A stretch of DNA of 64,000 nt from Muribaculaceae bacterium (GTDB taxonomy: Bacteria; Bacteroidota; Bacteroidia; Bacteroidales; Muribaculaceae): contig JAFRRT010000012.1 of the NCBI GenBank assembly GCA_017427945.1, forward strand, positions 186,001 to 250,000, written 5' to 3'. A program made the position numbers and the translations under genes. Below the pieces are notes generated by a model. The model was not told the DNA's origin. It did no database searches and saw only the letters and a program-made list of their open reading frames with translations. Position 1 is the first letter of the stretch, and each line of letters starts with the position of its first letter. Below, piece after piece: positions 53,460 through 61,597 of the stretch.

Positions 53460-54494
53460 TTACATGATGCCGCGCTCACGGAGGCGTTTTTGCCAGTTCC
53501 ATGCGCTGAGCATGGTGTCGTCGAGGGAGATTTCGGCATGCCAGCCGAGGACCTCATTGGCGCGTTTGGGGTCGGCCCAAATCTGGACGATGTCACCAGG
53601 ACGACGAGGTGCAATCTTGTGGGGAACCTGTACACCAGTGGCGCGCTCAAACGAGTGGAGCAGCTCGAGGACCGAAGCACCGTTACCAGTACCGATATTA
53701 AAGATTTCGAGCGGTTCGTCGCTCTTGTCCTCCAGCATGCGCTCTAAGGCCTTAACATGGGCCTTGGCAAGATCTACAACGTTGATGAAGTCGCGGATGC
53801 AGGAGCCGTCACGTGTGGGATAGTCGTTGCCGAAGATGCTAAGTTCCTTACGCACACCGATGGCCGTCTGAGTCAAGAAAGGCACGAGATTCTGGGGCAC
53901 ACCGTTGGGCAGTTCGCCGATTTCGGCACTGGGATGAGCACCGATAGGATTGAAGTAACGCAACAAAATGGCCTTGATGGGACTGCCGCTGCGAATGACG
54001 TCGGCGATGATGTCCTCAGACACCTGCTTGGTGGCACCATATGGCGAAGTCGCCTTCTTGGTAGGAGCGTCCTCGGTAATCGGGTTCTTGTCGGGCTCGC
54101 CATAGACCGTGCAGGACGAGGAAAATACAAAGCCCTTCACGCCGAACTCGGGCATCAACTCCAGCAGGTTGAGCAGGATATTAAGATTGTTGCGGTAATA
54201 CATGATGGGCTTCTCGATGCTTTCGCCCACCGCTTTGCTGGCCGCAAAGTTGATGATGCCGCTAATGCCGGGATTGTCCTCGAAGAGCTTTCGAACCACG
54301 GCGCGGTCGGTGCAATCGCCCTCGACAAAAACGGGGCGGATGCCAGTGATGCGCTCAATGCCATCCAGCACCTCGACGTTGCTGTTGCTCAGATTATCGA
54401 TGATAACCACATCGTAACCAGCCTGTTGCAACTCTACAGTAGTGTGCGAACCGATGAAGCCGGTTCCGCCAGTAACTAAGATTTTACCTTTCAT
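53460..54494 (-). CDS. galE: UDP-glucose 4-epimerase
   Basis: 344 residues, short-chain dehydrogenase/reductase fold. NAD motif VTGGTGFIGSHTTVEL, catalytic Ser in SSSCTVYGEP and YGATKQVSE (Tyr-x-x-x-Lys). RYFNPIGAHPSAEIGE and NPITEDAPTKKATSPYGATK are family blocks. It interconverts UDP-Glc/UDP-Gal (or the N-acetyl forms) for the glycan operon, 20 nt after the flippase gene. Confidence 0.95.
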   Translation of the reverse strand: MKGKILVTGGTGFIGSHTTVELQQAGYDVVIIDNLSNSNVEVLDGIERITGIRPVFVEGDCTDRAVVRKLFEDNPGISGIINFAASKAVGESIEKPIMYYRNNLNILLNLLELMPEFGVKGFVFSSSCTVYGEPDKNPITEDAPTKKATSPYGATKQVSEDIIADVIRSGSPIKAILLRYFNPIGAHPSAEIGELPNGVPQNLVPFLTQTAIGVRKELSIFGNDYPTRDGSCIRDFINVVDLAKAHVKALERMLEDKSDEPLEIFNIGTGNGASVLELLHSFERATGVQVPHKIAPRRPGDIVQIWADPKRANEVLGWHAEISLDDTMLSAWNWQKRLRERGIM

Positions 54495-54514
54495 TTTTCT
54501 TTATATTTTGTCAA

Positions 54515-55972
54515 TTATTTTGTTTTCCTTGAACGAATAAATTCCACACATTCCTCAAATATCTTTGCCTTCAGCAACTTCATCACCCCGGCATATAATG
54601 CCACGGCAATCAGCACCCTCATGACAAGCAAGAGGTAGTAGTTTTTAATGGGCATGGTGACCAGATAAGTCACAGCCATCACCGCCGCCGCTATCAGCAT
54701 GAAGGGCAACAGGTCACGCAGCATGGTCCAATAACTGTAGCCGATGAGACGTTGAGCAAACAGCTGCCACACCAGCAGCCAAAGGATATTGATTACGGCA
54801 AAGACAATGACCATCGCTGTGATGCCCAATGAATGACAAGCGAGCACTGCAGTAATCACCAGAGCGATTTGAGCCAGTGTGAGCCACATATAGATATCGG
54901 ATTTCCCCAAACTCAGGAACAGATTCTGATAAACCGCATACAACGGCACAAAAGCACCGCTGATACACAGAATCTGCAACAACGGAATGCTGTTCGCCCA
55001 CCTGTCGGTGATGGCGAGAATAATAAATTCATGTGCCACCAGAGCCAAGCCGAACATTACCGGGAACGAGAGGAAAGCCGTGAAACGCATCATCTTGCCA
55101 AAGACGCGGCGACGGCGCTCACGGTCATCATTGACCTGCACGAGGACGGGCTGTACCATCTGCGATACCGTGCTCGTCACCAGCGAGTTGGCCATCGTGT
55201 TCCACTTGTTGGCCTGTGAGTAGTTGCCCACCGATGCCGATGGGAACAAGCGGCCGAAAATCACTGTCAGCACGTTATTGCTCACAGTGCCGATAATGGC
55301 GGTAATCAGGACCTTATAGCTAAAGGAGAACATACGTTTCACCGGCTCGAAAGTGATGTGCAACGACGGCCACCAATGGGCGAAATAATAACGTCCAAAG
55401 CAGATGACAACGCTATACAGCACCTGCTGCGTCGCAAGGCTCCAATAGGAATAGCCCTTGTAAGCCATTATCACGCCGACCGTACCCGAAACCACAAGTG
55501 CGGTCAACGAGATGATGGCTTTCTCCTTCATCTTCAAGGCACGTACAAGTTTAGCATTGGGAGAAATGCCCACAGCCGAGAAAAAGAAGGAGATGAAGAT
55601 AAAGCGCGACAAGCTTGTCAGGCATGGCTGATGGTAAAATTTGGCAATCAACGGGGCACAAAAGAACAATACCGTGTAAAGTATCACACTCATGATGACA
55701 TTGAACCAGAAGACCGAGTTATAATCCTCGTGCTTAATGTCCTTGACATTGATGAGTGCAACACCAAAACCGCTGTCCTGCAGGTTGCCGGCGATGAGTG
55801 TGAAGATGGCGAGCATGGCCACGATGCCGTATTCGGCAGGCGAAAGCAGGCGCGCCAGGAAGATGCCGATAATCAGGTTGAGCAGTTGCATGCCGCCACT
55901 GCTCAGGATACCCCAAAAGAGTCCCTGGGCGGTCTTCTGCTTCAAACTCTGGTTATCGAACTGTTCACTCAT
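54515..55972 (-). CDS. Oligosaccharide flippase (MOP / Wzx-like)
   Basis: 485 residues with 12-14 predicted membrane helices, moving lipid-linked glycan units across the inner membrane. N-terminal QGLFWGILSSGGMQLLNLII and LARLLSPAEYGIVAMLAIFT resemble the lipopolysaccharide biosynthesis (WzxC-type) branch of the MOP superfamily. Starts inside the stop of the HAD gene (4-nt overlap), so it is translationally coupled to it. Confidence 0.92.
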   Translation of the reverse strand: MSEQFDNQSLKQKTAQGLFWGILSSGGMQLLNLIIGIFLARLLSPAEYGIVAMLAIFTLIAGNLQDSGFGVALINVKDIKHEDYNSVFWFNVIMSVILYTVLFFCAPLIAKFYHQPCLTSLSRFIFISFFFSAVGISPNAKLVRALKMKEKAIISLTALVVSGTVGVIMAYKGYSYWSLATQQVLYSVVICFGRYYFAHWWPSLHITFEPVKRMFSFSYKVLITAIIGTVSNNVLTVIFGRLFPSASVGNYSQANKWNTMANSLVTSTVSQMVQPVLVQVNDDRERRRRVFGKMMRFTAFLSFPVMFGLALVAHEFIILAITDRWANSIPLLQILCISGAFVPLYAVYQNLFLSLGKSDIYMWLTLAQIALVITAVLACHSLGITAMVIVFAVINILWLLVWQLFAQRLIGYSYWTMLRDLLPFMLIAAAVMAVTYLVTMPIKNYYLLLVMRVLIAVALYAGVMKLLKAKIFEECVEFIRSRKTK

Positions 55973-56499
55973 TGGTTGCCTAATATCTGGTCAATCCACT
56001 CGCGCACACAGGCATCGCCGCCGCGTCGCTCAAGAATGTGTATTCCTGGAATCCCTTTAACCTTGTCACAAGCATCGGCAGGACAAGCTGCCCACTTCAC
56101 TGCCGCAAGCAGATCATAGCAGTTCACATCGTCGCCCACATAGGCCACCTCCTGCAAGGTTATGCCCATCTCGTCACAGATTTCGTTTACGGCAGCCAGT
56201 TTGCCGCCATCACGGGCACTCTGCTTGAGGAAGTCGAGCCCGAGCTTGCGGGCACGGTTCACGTTAATGGGAGTGTTCTCGCTGGTGACAATGCCCACCT
56301 TAACGCCAGTGCGCTGCAACATCTGCAAGCCCATGCCGTCACGGGTGTTGAACTTCTTGAACTCGGTGCCGTCAGAGCCATAATACATGCCGCCGTCGGT
56401 GAGTGTGCCGTCAACGTCGGTCAGGAAGAGACGGATGTCACTGACGCGCGGAATCTCGCCGTTGGCATTGCCGGTTTTCGTAGCGTGGTTTTCTTCCAT
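55969..56499 (-). CDS. KdsC-like HAD phosphatase
   Basis: 176 residues. HAD motif I LFLTDVDGTLTDGGMYY, motif II VTSENT (S/T), Lys in RDGGKLAAV, motif III/IV VGDDVNCYDLL. The short TDVDGTLTDG form without a cap domain is typical of Kdo-8-phosphate phosphatase and of the phosphatases for related nonulosonic or sugar phosphates. The neighbours favour a role in donor sugar synthesis for the surface glycan; Kdo itself is possible. Overlaps the flippase gene by 4 nt. Confidence 0.85.
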   Translation of the reverse strand: MEENHATKTGNANGEIPRVSDIRLFLTDVDGTLTDGGMYYGSDGTEFKKFNTRDGMGLQMLQRTGVKVGIVTSENTPINVNRARKLGLDFLKQSARDGGKLAAVNEICDEMGITLQEVAYVGDDVNCYDLLAAVKWAACPADACDKVKGIPGIHILERRGGDACVREWIDQILGNQ

Positions 56500-56500
56500 A

Positions 56501-57448
56501 TCATTTCAGGTATTGTTCGATGTGATAACGCGGGCGGTGTTTACTCTCGGTGTAGATGCGCCCGATGTAAGCGGCTATGACACTCAAGCACACCAGCAGG
56601 CATCCGCCGACAAACCAGATGGAGAGCATCAACGAAGCCCAACCCTGAACGCCGCGTCCCTGGCACAACGCCATGATAACATAGACCAGGATACCAAAGC
56701 TGATGAGCAAGAACAGCACGCCTAGAAAGAATATCAGTCGCAAGGGCCTGACGCTGAACGAGGTAATGCCATCTATCGCAAAAGAGAGCATCTTGCTCAT
56801 CGGATACTTGCTCTCACCCGCCTTGCGTTCCAAACGGTCATAATAAACCGAGTCGGACTTATAGCCCATCAGCGGCACCAGGCCGCGCAGGAACAAATTG
56901 CGCTCCTCATACATGCACAAGGTATCGACAGCACGACGGCTCATCAGCCTGCAATCGGCATGGTTATAGACCGACTTCACGCCCATGCGTGCCATAAACT
57001 TATAGAATCCCTGAGCGGTATATCGTTTAAAGAACGAGTCTGCCTTGCGGTCGCGCCGCACACCATAGACCACATCATTGCCTGCATCAAATTTCTTGAC
57101 CATCTCGGGGATGACGTTGATATCATCTTGCAAATCGGCGTCGATCGACACGGTCACGTCGGCATCGGCACGGGCTGTGTCAAGCCCTGCCATGAGGGCA
57201 TTCTGGTGTCCAACGTTGCCCACCAGCTTGAGACCACGCACATGGGTGTCGCCCGCAGCATAACCCGCTATGAGTTCCCATGTCTGGTCAGCTGAGCCAT
57301 CATCTACATAAAGGATATAACTCCCCTCGGCCACCAGATTGTCACGCATCATGCCATCGAGCAATGCCCTCAACCGCTCATTGGTCTGCGGCAGGACCTC
57401 CTGCTCGTTATAACAAGGCACGACAATCGAAAGAATCGAATTTTTCAT
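56501..57448 (-). CDS. Family 2 glycosyltransferase, GtrB/ArnC type
   Basis: 315 residues. Catalytic domain with VPCYNEQEVLPQTNERLRAL, DDGSADQT and SIDADLQDD (the D-x-D region), followed by two membrane helices (LIFFLGVLFLLISFGILVYV; LSIWFVGGCLLVCLSVIAAY). This layout is that of polyprenyl-phosphate glycosyltransferases (GtrB, ArnC, Dpm1-like), which make undecaprenyl-phosphate-linked sugars for transfer outside. It is the first gene of a six-gene minus-strand operon running to 50783. Confidence 0.93.
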   Translation of the reverse strand: MKNSILSIVVPCYNEQEVLPQTNERLRALLDGMMRDNLVAEGSYILYVDDGSADQTWELIAGYAAGDTHVRGLKLVGNVGHQNALMAGLDTARADADVTVSIDADLQDDINVIPEMVKKFDAGNDVVYGVRRDRKADSFFKRYTAQGFYKFMARMGVKSVYNHADCRLMSRRAVDTLCMYEERNLFLRGLVPLMGYKSDSVYYDRLERKAGESKYPMSKMLSFAIDGITSFSVRPLRLIFFLGVLFLLISFGILVYVIMALCQGRGVQGWASLMLSIWFVGGCLLVCLSVIAAYIGRIYTESKHRPRYHIEQYLK

Positions 57449-57480
57449 ATTTCCACTATGGTCTGCTTGTGACCAATCTG

Positions 57481-57512
57481 CAAAGATACATTATTTAAAC
57501 GTATTGTCCAAA
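57481..57512 (-). promoter_or_regulatory. Promoter of the glycan operon
   Basis: On the minus strand TTTG (57512-57509), 20-nt spacer, TATCTTTG (57488-57481). Confidence 0.75.
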
Positions 57513-57583
57513 CCAATTGTTACAAGCGCGGTATTTTTCTCTTGATTTACAAGAGCGATGGATGCGGAATGATATTTTTTTAT

Positions 57584-57591
57584 TATTTTTG
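57584..57591 (+). promoter_or_regulatory. -7 promoter element of yicC
   Basis: TATTTTTG, 30 nt before the ATG at 57622; an upstream T-rich run obscures the -33 element. Confidence 0.55.
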
Positions 57592-57621
57592 CAGGTTGAA
57601 CAGATATAACCTTATTTGACT

Positions 57622-58503
57622 ATGATACTTTCCATGACAGGGTTCGGCAAGGCCGTGAAAGTGTACAACAACAAAAAAATCACTGCCGAGGTCAAATCCT
57701 TAAATAGCAAGCAACTTGATTTTGGAGCCCGCACGCCCCTGAATCACCGTGAGATCGAGATGGAGCTGCGCAACCAGGTCTCGCATGCGTTAATGCGCGG
57801 CAAGATTGACCTGTTTGTTTATTGCGAGCCCATCGAGGGCGCCACGACAGGTACCGTCAACATTCCCATGCTGCAACAATACAAAGCGCAAATCGAGGAG
57901 ATGGCGGCGCAACTCAACATCCCGCAACCCGAGGACTGGTACGCCACACTGCTGCGAATGCCCGACGCCCTCAAGACCGACTCCAAATCGACTGAAGCCG
58001 ACGAGGAAGAGCTGAAAGTCGTCAAGGAAGTGGTCGCACAAGCGACCGAAAAGCTGATTGCCTTCCGTCGCCAGGAAGGTGAAAGGCTGGCAACCTTCTT
58101 TGAGGAAAAGATTGCTGCCATCCAGGCCTTGCTCAACGAGGTACCGAAATATGAAGAGCCGCGCACTCAAAAAATCAAACAGCGCATCCTCGACTCGCTC
58201 GCCAAGCTCAAGGAAGTGGACTACGACAAGAACCGCTTTGAGCAGGAGCTGATTTACTATATCGAGAAACTCGACATCACTGAGGAGAAGATTCGCCTGC
58301 AGAACCACCTGAAATACTTCCTCGACACCATGCACAGCGAGGAACCCGGCCAAGGCAAGAAGCTGGGCTTCATCAGTCAGGAAATCGGCCGCGAGGTGAA
58401 CACCATGGGTTCCAAGGCTAACCAGGCCGACCTTCAGAACCTGGTGGTGCGCATGAAGGACCATCTGGAGCAAATCAAAGAACAGGTGCTTAATGTTTTG
58501 TAG
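57622..58503 (+). CDS. yicC: YicC/YloC-family endoribonuclease
   Basis: 293 residues. N-terminal MILSMTGFGKAVKVYNNKKI and SLNSKQLDF, C-terminal FISQEIGREVNTMGSKANQA are diagnostic of YicC/YloC. The E. coli member is a ribonuclease involved in RNA decay. Start at the ATG at 57622, since the TTG two codons earlier is unnecessary. The gmk gene follows after 24 nt, a pairing seen in many bacteria. Confidence 0.95.
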   Translation: MILSMTGFGKAVKVYNNKKITAEVKSLNSKQLDFGARTPLNHREIEMELRNQVSHALMRGKIDLFVYCEPIEGATTGTVNIPMLQQYKAQIEEMAAQLNIPQPEDWYATLLRMPDALKTDSKSTEADEEELKVVKEVVAQATEKLIAFRRQEGERLATFFEEKIAAIQALLNEVPKYEEPRTQKIKQRILDSLAKLKEVDYDKNRFEQELIYYIEKLDITEEKIRLQNHLKYFLDTMHSEEPGQGKKLGFISQEIGREVNTMGSKANQADLQNLVVRMKDHLEQIKEQVLNVL

Positions 58504-58527
58504 GCATCAGGTTAAGAAGTTAAGATT

Positions 58528-59127
58528 ATGGAAGAAGGGAAATTGATTATCATATCGGCGCCGTCAGGGTCTGGCAAATCGACCATCATCGGGCGCATCA
58601 TGCAAGACGAATCGCTGCGCCTGACGTTCTCGGTGTCGGCCACTACCCGACCCCGTCGCGGGCAGGAGGTGCATGGAGTGGACTACTACTACCTCACTCC
58701 CGAGGAGTTCAAGCAGATGATTGAAAACGATGAGCTGGTGGAATATCAGGAGGTATATGAGGGACGCTACTACGGCACACCCAAAAGCGAGGTGGAACGC
58801 ATCACCGGCGAGGGGCGCAATGTGGTGCTCGACCTTGATGTGCTGGGCGGAGTGAATGTCAAGAAGATGTACGGCGACCGCGCTATCAGCATCTTCATTC
58901 AGCCCCCCAGTGTGGAAGTGCTGCGTGAACGCCTCATCAAGCGCGGCACCGACAGCATGGAGGACATCAAGAATCGCGTGGACAAAGCCGAATTCGAGAT
59001 TTCCATCGGTCCGCAATTTGACCACACCGTCATAAACGATGACCTTGACACCGCTGTCAACGAGGTCCATGACCTCATCGTCAATTTCATATCTTCTCCC
59101 CGCAAAAAGAAAAAAACCTGCAAATAA
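58528..59127 (+). CDS. gmk: Guanylate kinase
   Basis: 199 residues; phosphorylates GMP to GDP. P-loop ISAPSGSGKSTIIGR, GMP-binding TTRPRRGQEVHGVDYYYLTP and EYQEVYEGRYYGTP. The C-terminal FISSPRKKKKTCK is a short basic extension beyond the usual end. Second gene of the yicC operon; nadD begins 10 nt later. Confidence 0.97.
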   Translation: MEEGKLIIISAPSGSGKSTIIGRIMQDESLRLTFSVSATTRPRRGQEVHGVDYYYLTPEEFKQMIENDELVEYQEVYEGRYYGTPKSEVERITGEGRNVVLDLDVLGGVNVKKMYGDRAISIFIQPPSVEVLRERLIKRGTDSMEDIKNRVDKAEFEISIGPQFDHTVINDDLDTAVNEVHDLIVNFISSPRKKKKTCK

Positions 59128-59137
59128 ACTGTAAGCG

Positions 59138-59752
59138 ATGAGGATTGGGATATTTGGCGGGTCGTTCGACCCGATACATACAGGGCATGCAATTATCGCG
59201 CAGCACATCATCAGCAGCGGCGCAGTGGACCAGTTGTGGTTCATGGTGTCGCCTGTCAATCCGCTGAAAGCCGATAAGCAGCGACAAGTGGCCGACACCG
59301 ACCGGCTGCGTATGGTGGAGATGGTGTCACGACCGATGGAAGGCGTGGAGACGTCAGCATTTGAATTCACGATGCCCAAGCCATCCTACACTATCGACAC
59401 ACTTAACGCCCTGCAAGAGAAGTTCCCCAACGATGAGTTTTATCTGGTTATCGGCGGCGACAACTGGGAACTGTTCAACAAGTGGCGCAACAGCGAGGAA
59501 ATCCTCGCCAAATACCATGTACTCATCTATCCCCGACTGGGTTACGAAGTTGTCATCCCCGCCGAACTTCAAGAACGAGTCATGCTGGTTGGCGCACCCA
59601 TCATCGAACTGTCTTCGACCGAGATACGCGAAAGACTCGCCAACGGCCTGAGCGCCCGCTATTACGTGCCTGATGAGGTGTTGGCCTATATCGAGCGAAA
59701 GAATTTATACTGCAAACAAGAGCAAAAAGATGGAGAAACTGACACCCAATGA
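59138..59752 (+). CDS. nadD: Nicotinate-nucleotide adenylyltransferase
   Basis: 204 residues; converts nicotinate mononucleotide and ATP to deamido-NAD. GIFGGSFDPIHTGHAIIAQH is the nucleotidyltransferase HxGH motif; FVIGGDNWELFNKWR-like text (YLVIGGDNWELFNKW) and the C-terminal SSTEIRERLANG (I-S-S-T-x-I-R) complete the fold. Its last 23 nt overlap the DUF5063 gene. Confidence 0.95.
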   Translation: MRIGIFGGSFDPIHTGHAIIAQHIISSGAVDQLWFMVSPVNPLKADKQRQVADTDRLRMVEMVSRPMEGVETSAFEFTMPKPSYTIDTLNALQEKFPNDEFYLVIGGDNWELFNKWRNSEEILAKYHVLIYPRLGYEVVIPAELQERVMLVGAPIIELSSTEIRERLANGLSARYYVPDEVLAYIERKNLYCKQEQKDGETDTQ

Positions 59753-60230
59753 GCTGGCGTTCGTCGCCCTTGCCAATGAGTATTGCCATGCGCTGGAGCA
59801 CGCGCTGGACTGTGAATCGCAAGAGGAGTTTGTCGCCCACATGCTCAAACTGCTGCCCCGCCTCTATATCACAGCCAACGACCTCGAAGAAGACCCGTTT
59901 GCCGAAGCTTACATCGAATCGGCGCTTGAAGAGGACGTCTATGACCTGGTGCGTGACCGTGTAGCGCGAATCATGGCCGAGGAGGACATCTACCTCGAAG
60001 TGTTTGTGGAAGATATGAAATACAGCGACACGCCCATATCGGCGTCAGTGTCAGAAAACCTTGCCGACCTTTATCAGGAGTTTTTCAACCTGGTACATTC
60101 AGTGCAGGAAGCGCTCACCGAGACACAACACGAGATGCTGTGCCAGTGCAAGACAAATTTCATCAACTACTGGAGCCAAACGCTGTGCAATGTGCTCAGG
60201 GCTTTGAATGCAATGTATTATAGATATTAA
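59730..60230 (+). CDS. DUF5063 family protein
   Basis: 166 residues, start at the ATG at 59730 (MEKLTPNELAFVALANEYCH), inside the end of nadD. Acidic all-helical protein typical of DUF5063, a Bacteroidota family of unknown function (CESQEEFVAHMLKLLPRLYI, ETQHEMLCQCKTNFINYW). The overlap with nadD couples its translation to that gene. Confidence 0.85.
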   Translation: MEKLTPNELAFVALANEYCHALEHALDCESQEEFVAHMLKLLPRLYITANDLEEDPFAEAYIESALEEDVYDLVRDRVARIMAEEDIYLEVFVEDMKYSDTPISASVSENLADLYQEFFNLVHSVQEALTETQHEMLCQCKTNFINYWSQTLCNVLRALNAMYYRY

Positions 60231-60255
60231 CAGTTAAATAAGAATAGATTTAAAA

Positions 60256-61557
60256 ATGAGCAAAACAAGTAACAAATACATCGACTCGCTGCTCCAGTTC
60301 CTGGATGACAGTCCCTGCAACTTCCTGGCAGTGAACACCGTAAAGAAAGTACTGACAGCCAACGGCTTCAAGGAGAAGAAAATCGACGACAAGATGACCG
60401 CCAAAGCGGGTGAAAAGTTCTTCTTTACCAAGAATGACAGCGCCATCTTTGCCGTGCAGGTGGGCAAGAAGAAGCCAGCAGACACAGGCTTTAAGATTAT
60501 CGCCGCCCACAGCGACTCTCCCTGCTTCAGAATCAAACCCGCAAGCGAGATTCCCAGCGACGGCGGCATCCTGCGCTTGAACACCGAGGTCTATGGCGGC
60601 CCCATCCTCTACACATGGTTTGACCGTCCCCTGTCGTTGGCAGGCCGTGTACTGCTCAAGGGCAAGAGCCCTCTGCAGCCGGTGACCAAACTCATCAAGA
60701 TTGACCGCCCGCTGATGTGTATCTCGCACCTTGCCATTCACTTCAACCGTGCCGTCAATGAGGGTAATCCCCTGTCGAAACAAAAAGACATGCTACCCAT
60801 CATCGCCAAGATTAACCGCGACTTTGAATGGCAGAACATGCTGCTCAACCTCGTTGCCGATGAGTTGCAGGTTGATACCGACGACATCCTCGACTTTGAC
60901 CTGATGCTCTATGACGTGAACAAGGCAAGTCTGTTCGGTTTGAACAATGAATTCATCTCGGCAGGACGTCTTGATGACCTGAGTATGGTCCATGCTGCCA
61001 TCACTGCCATTACCGAGGCTAAGGACAAAGACGCGACACTGGTAGCTGCCATTTTTGACAACGAGGAGACCGGCAGCGGCACCAAGCAGGGCGCCCACTC
61101 GCCTGTGCTGGGTAACATGTTGCTGAGGCTCGTCATGGCTTTGGGCGGCGACTTTGAGGACTTTGGCCGCGCCGTTCACCGCTCCTTCATGGTTTCGGCC
61201 GACAACGCCCACGCTTTCCATCCCAACTATCCCGAGAAATATGACCCGACCAACCATCCGTCGCTGGGTGGTGGCCCGTGCATCAAGGTAAATGCTAATT
61301 GCAAGTACATGAGCGACGCCCATTCGGCAGCTATCTTCAAGAGTCTGTGCGAGAAAGCCAAAGCTCCGTTCCAGTATTTCGTGAACCACAGCGACGTTGC
61401 CGGAGGCTCCACCCTGGGTAACATCCTTACCGGCCAGATGGATATTGAGGGCGTTGACGTGGGTAACCCCGTGCTGGCGATGCACTCGGTGCGCGAGACC
61501 GGCTCGGTGGACGATCATGTGAACATGATCAAGGTGATGAAGGAATTCTTCTCATGA
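60256..61557 (+). CDS. M18-family aminopeptidase
   Basis: 433 residues, close to the roughly 430-aa norm of bacterial aspartyl-aminopeptidase-like (ApeB) M18 enzymes. Metal-binding regions: AAHSDSPCFRIKPAS (His, Asp), AGRLDDLSMVHAAITA (Asp), FDNEETGSGTKQGAHSP (catalytic Glu-Glu) and FMVSADNAHAFHPNYPEKYD (Asp, His). Cytosolic dinuclear-zinc exopeptidase, probably a dodecamer. Fifth gene of the yicC run, 25 nt after DUF5063. Confidence 0.93.
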   Translation: MSKTSNKYIDSLLQFLDDSPCNFLAVNTVKKVLTANGFKEKKIDDKMTAKAGEKFFFTKNDSAIFAVQVGKKKPADTGFKIIAAHSDSPCFRIKPASEIPSDGGILRLNTEVYGGPILYTWFDRPLSLAGRVLLKGKSPLQPVTKLIKIDRPLMCISHLAIHFNRAVNEGNPLSKQKDMLPIIAKINRDFEWQNMLLNLVADELQVDTDDILDFDLMLYDVNKASLFGLNNEFISAGRLDDLSMVHAAITAITEAKDKDATLVAAIFDNEETGSGTKQGAHSPVLGNMLLRLVMALGGDFEDFGRAVHRSFMVSADNAHAFHPNYPEKYDPTNHPSLGGGPCIKVNANCKYMSDAHSAAIFKSLCEKAKAPFQYFVNHSDVAGGSTLGNILTGQMDIEGVDVGNPVLAMHSVRETGSVDDHVNMIKVMKEFFS

Positions 61558-61564
61558 TTTAATG

Positions 61565-61582
61565 GCCGTGGCGCGCCACGGC
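61565..61582. repeat. Perfect 18-bp GC-rich palindrome
   Basis: GCCGTGGCGCGCCACGGC lies 8 nt past the aminopeptidase stop and 15 nt before the ABC-F start at 61598. No T-tract follows, so it is not a classic terminator; it could fold in the mRNA and modulate expression of the downstream gene. Confidence 0.6.
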
Positions 61583-61597
61583 ATACAGGACAAGGCT

